In this document: positions 63,699-64,000 of the stretch, one piece after another
Layout: each line of letters opens with the position of its first letter
Position numbering within the stretch: position 1 is the stretch's first letter
Assembly: GCA_963703605.1 (NCBI GenBank)
Contig: CAVPFC010000012.1
Coordinates: 1 to 64,000, forward strand
Reading direction: 5' to 3'
DNA length: 64,000 bases
Source of the DNA: DASXKD01 sp963703605
GTDB lineage: Bacteria > Actinomycetota > Actinomycetes > Streptosporangiales > Streptosporangiaceae
The notes under the pieces: model-generated
Told to the model about the DNA's origin: nothing
Seen by the model: only the letters and a program-made list of their open reading frames with translations
Database searches by the model: none
Translations under genes and position numbers: made by a program

Positions 63699-64000
63699 CG
63701 GCCGGTCCCTCCTACTCGCAACGCCGCAGCATGACGTTGGTCATAGGAGCTGTCACAGCCAAGGCCTGATACGGCGGCGGCCAGCGAGGCGGCCGGCGAG
63801 CGGCTCGTGCAGCGACCCAATCACATTCCGTAATTGGATTAGCACTTAATGTTAAACTCGACCTTTTTTGTCAAGATTTCACTTTTGCCTTGCTTCTGCC
63901 GTATCAAGGCCGCCTGCCCGGCGTTCGTATGCATGCCGACGTTGTCGCTCTGCCCCGCTCATAGCGGCTCCGTATGAACACAGGCATGACCACGTCTGGC
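63699..64000. other. Intergenic region at the right edge
   Basis: 302 bp with no supported gene. An AT-rich patch (63,820-63,890) holds a possible minus-strand promoter for the phosphatase: TTGACA (63,874-63,869), 17 bp, CATTAA (63,851-63,846). A plus-strand ATG near the end may open a gene outside the window. Confidence 0.4.

Noticed and set aside
1..64000. tRNA or rRNA genes
   Set aside because: I saw no cloverleaf-like TTCGANNC context or rRNA segments in the intergenic regions; a tRNA scan would settle it.

Overview
The window reads as two unrelated genomes joined near position 19,490. The left part (1 to about 19,490) looks like a soil Acidobacterium of the Bryobacter/Solibacter type: moderate GC, a BlaI/M56 pair whose peptidase carries a TIGR03435 domain, PadR regulators next to ADOP/MacB-like permeases, a huge TonB-dependent receptor with an N-terminal carboxypeptidase-regulatory-like domain, and a hybrid histidine kinase-like sensor. 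The right part (about 19,490 to 64,000) is a very GC-rich actinomycete. Its gene content (YajQ, a partial second nuo set, korAB, polyprenyl synthase, nuoA-N, geranylgeranyl reductase, menG) resembles, from memory, the nuo/menaquinone region of Streptomyces. At the join one open frame runs from a membrane glycosyltransferase into YajQ lacking its first residues. I read this as a chimeric (probably metagenomic) contig rather than a natural fusion.

Left part, region by region. 1-2.4 kb: BlaI-type repressor and its M56 partner. 2.5-4.1 kb: a retron-type reverse transcriptase on the minus strand with a possible msr-msd leader. 4.1-4.6 kb: a dihydrofolate-reductase-fold protein. 4.7-7.8 kb: PadR regulator with two operator-like repeats, then an ADOP permease broken by about a dozen single-base shifts. 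7.8-8.5 kb: a giant imperfect hairpin with about 125 bp arms, one arm interrupted by a 110 bp MITE-like insert. 8.5-11.9 kb: TonB-dependent receptor. 12.1-13.9 kb: CHASE3-PAS histidine kinase. 14.1-17.9 kb: DinB-like protein, a second PadR with two dyads at its start, and an ABC exporter. 17.9-19.5 kb: glycosyltransferase, cut at the join. Apparent frameshifts cluster in the first 7.5 kb and most are +1.

Right part. 19.5-21.6 kb: truncated yajQ and nuoI-C-B homologues (an incomplete second complex I set). 22.1-25.1 kb: korAB, 2-oxoacid:ferredoxin oxidoreductase. 25.2-32.9 kb: an accessory stretch with an enoyl-CoA hydratase, a beta-lactamase-like serine hydrolase, an ECF-like sigma factor, two secreted proteins of unknown role, an NCS1 permease and a VOC protein. 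33.3-38.2 kb: a five-gene branched-chain amino-acid-type ABC importer (livKGFHM order) with a shift in the livK signal peptide. 38.9-39.9 kb: long-chain polyprenyl diphosphate synthase. 40.0-56.1 kb: a complete 14-gene nuoA-N operon. 56.2-58.2 kb: geranylgeranyl reductase-like protein and menG. 58.3-61.4 kb: cysQ-cysD-cysN sulfate activation. 61.4-63.7 kb: exopolysaccharide sugar transferase and PAP2 phosphatase.

How the right part works together: KorAB yields reduced ferredoxin; complex I passes electrons to menaquinone, whose side chain and methylation come from the polyprenyl synthase and MenG, and whose side chain may be partly saturated by the reductase. An 18 bp perfect Rex-type operator lies at the head of the reductase-nuoA-N block, which predicts control by the NADH/NAD+ ratio. 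I saw no rRNA, tRNA or CRISPR array.
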